The notes beneath the pieces are model-generated. The model was given only the letters and a program-made list of their open reading frames with translations, searched no databases and was not told where the DNA came from. From Gemmatimonadota bacterium (GTDB lineage Bacteria > Gemmatimonadota > Gemmatimonadetes > Longimicrobiales > RSA9): a DNA stretch of 6,269 bases. The position numbers and the translations under genes are program-made. Positions 6,054-6,269 of the stretch are shown here, in pieces (positions within the stretch are counted from its first letter, which is position 1; each line of letters starts with the position of its first letter). The DNA lies in assembly GCA_016207445.1 (NCBI GenBank), contig JACQPS010000197.1:1-6269 (forward strand), read 5' to 3'.

Positions 6054-6269
6054 GCGCCGGTCTCCTTTGCCGCGGAAGCCGCGGGCGCGACGCGGCCGCG
6101 TTCGGAGTAGAGTTTGTCCAGCCGGAAATGCTCGGGCAGCAGCTCGCCCAGACTCCACTGCACGGCGCCGCCCTCGCTCCCGATCCCCTCGAGCTGGAGG
6201 TCCGGCGTGAACTCCGCCAGCGCCTGCCGGCAAGCGCCGCACGGCGCTACCGGGTTCGGTGCGTCCGTC
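6050..6269 (-). CDS. cdd: Cytidine deaminase, C-terminal part (5' end beyond window)
   Basis: Cytidine deaminase converts cytidine or deoxycytidine to uridine or deoxyuridine and ammonia in pyrimidine salvage. Only the last 72 codons are present. They include NPVAPCGACRQALAEF, the second half of the zinc site, whose two cysteines (PCGAC) bind the catalytic zinc together with a residue of the CxE motif that is outside the window. The ending SLGELLPEHF matches the family end (LLP followed by an aromatic residue). About 20 further residues (RLDKLYSERGRVAPAASAAKETGA region) extend beyond the usual terminus. The stop overlaps the eutN start by 4 bp, and the 3' end carries the eutN ribosome binding site, so the two are translationally coupled. 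This pairing suggests a role in feeding a nucleoside-degrading microcompartment, which is an inference. Confidence 0.92.
   Translation of the reverse strand, partial: TDAPNPVAPCGACRQALAEFTPDLQLEGIGSEGGAVQWSLGELLPEHFRLDKLYSERGRVAPAASAAKETGA
6062..6067 (-). promoter_or_regulatory. Strong ribosome binding site of eutN
   Basis: AAGGAG on the minus strand lies 8 nt before the eutN ATG at 6053, inside the last codons of cdd. It is the closest match to the consensus in the window and fixes the eutN start. Confidence 0.85.

Noticed and set aside
5766..6242. 158-residue version of the EutN-like protein
   Set aside because: The extra 63 residues read the cytidine deaminase gene in the wrong frame. 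The ATG at 6053 has a strong ribosome binding site and matches the family N-terminus.

Overview
This is a GC-rich bacterial segment (roughly 70% G+C by eye) in which every gene I can support lies on the minus strand. Read in the direction of transcription, from right to left, the order is: 3' end of a cytidine deaminase gene (cdd), a bacterial microcompartment vertex protein (EutN/CcmL family), a lipoprotein, an outer-membrane beta-barrel protein, miaB (tRNA methylthiotransferase), and the N-terminal two thirds of comEC (DNA-uptake channel), which runs off the left edge. The lipoprotein (LGAC lipobox followed by an acidic linker) and a secreted FadL/PorV-like barrel indicate a diderm. The composition and overall style fit Gemmatimonadota or a similar high-GC diderm phylum, but this is an inference without a marker gene.

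The right part (about 5766-6269) looks like the end of a microcompartment operon. The cdd stop and the eutN start overlap by four bases, and eutN has the best Shine-Dalgarno sequence in the window. A nucleoside-salvage enzyme coupled to a shell pentamer suggests a metabolosome for nucleosides or deoxyribose phosphate; the remaining shell and enzyme genes would lie beyond 6269.

The middle part (3112-5669) is a translationally coupled pair: a 441-residue lipoprotein of no family I can name firmly, followed by a roughly 400-residue outer-membrane barrel. The start region of the barrel gene is duplicated in tandem with a 27-bp period, giving two in-frame ATGs with identical ribosome binding sites.

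The left part (1-2951) is miaB followed 27 bp later by comEC. The comEC reading frame contains a four-copy 18-bp tandem repeat that encodes repeated ELRAGD.

The most unusual feature is a pair of AT-richer palindromic elements (2966-3082 and 5677-5760), built from 7-bp units of the type ACAGTTN in one arm and its inverse in the other. Both have the same orientation, fill the only two intergenic gaps over 30 bp, and bracket the lipoprotein/barrel pair. They look like dispersed heptameric inverted-repeat elements and are the best candidate here for something undescribed. No RNA genes, CRISPR arrays, insertion sequences or transposases are visible, and no stretch longer than 300 bp lacks a gene.
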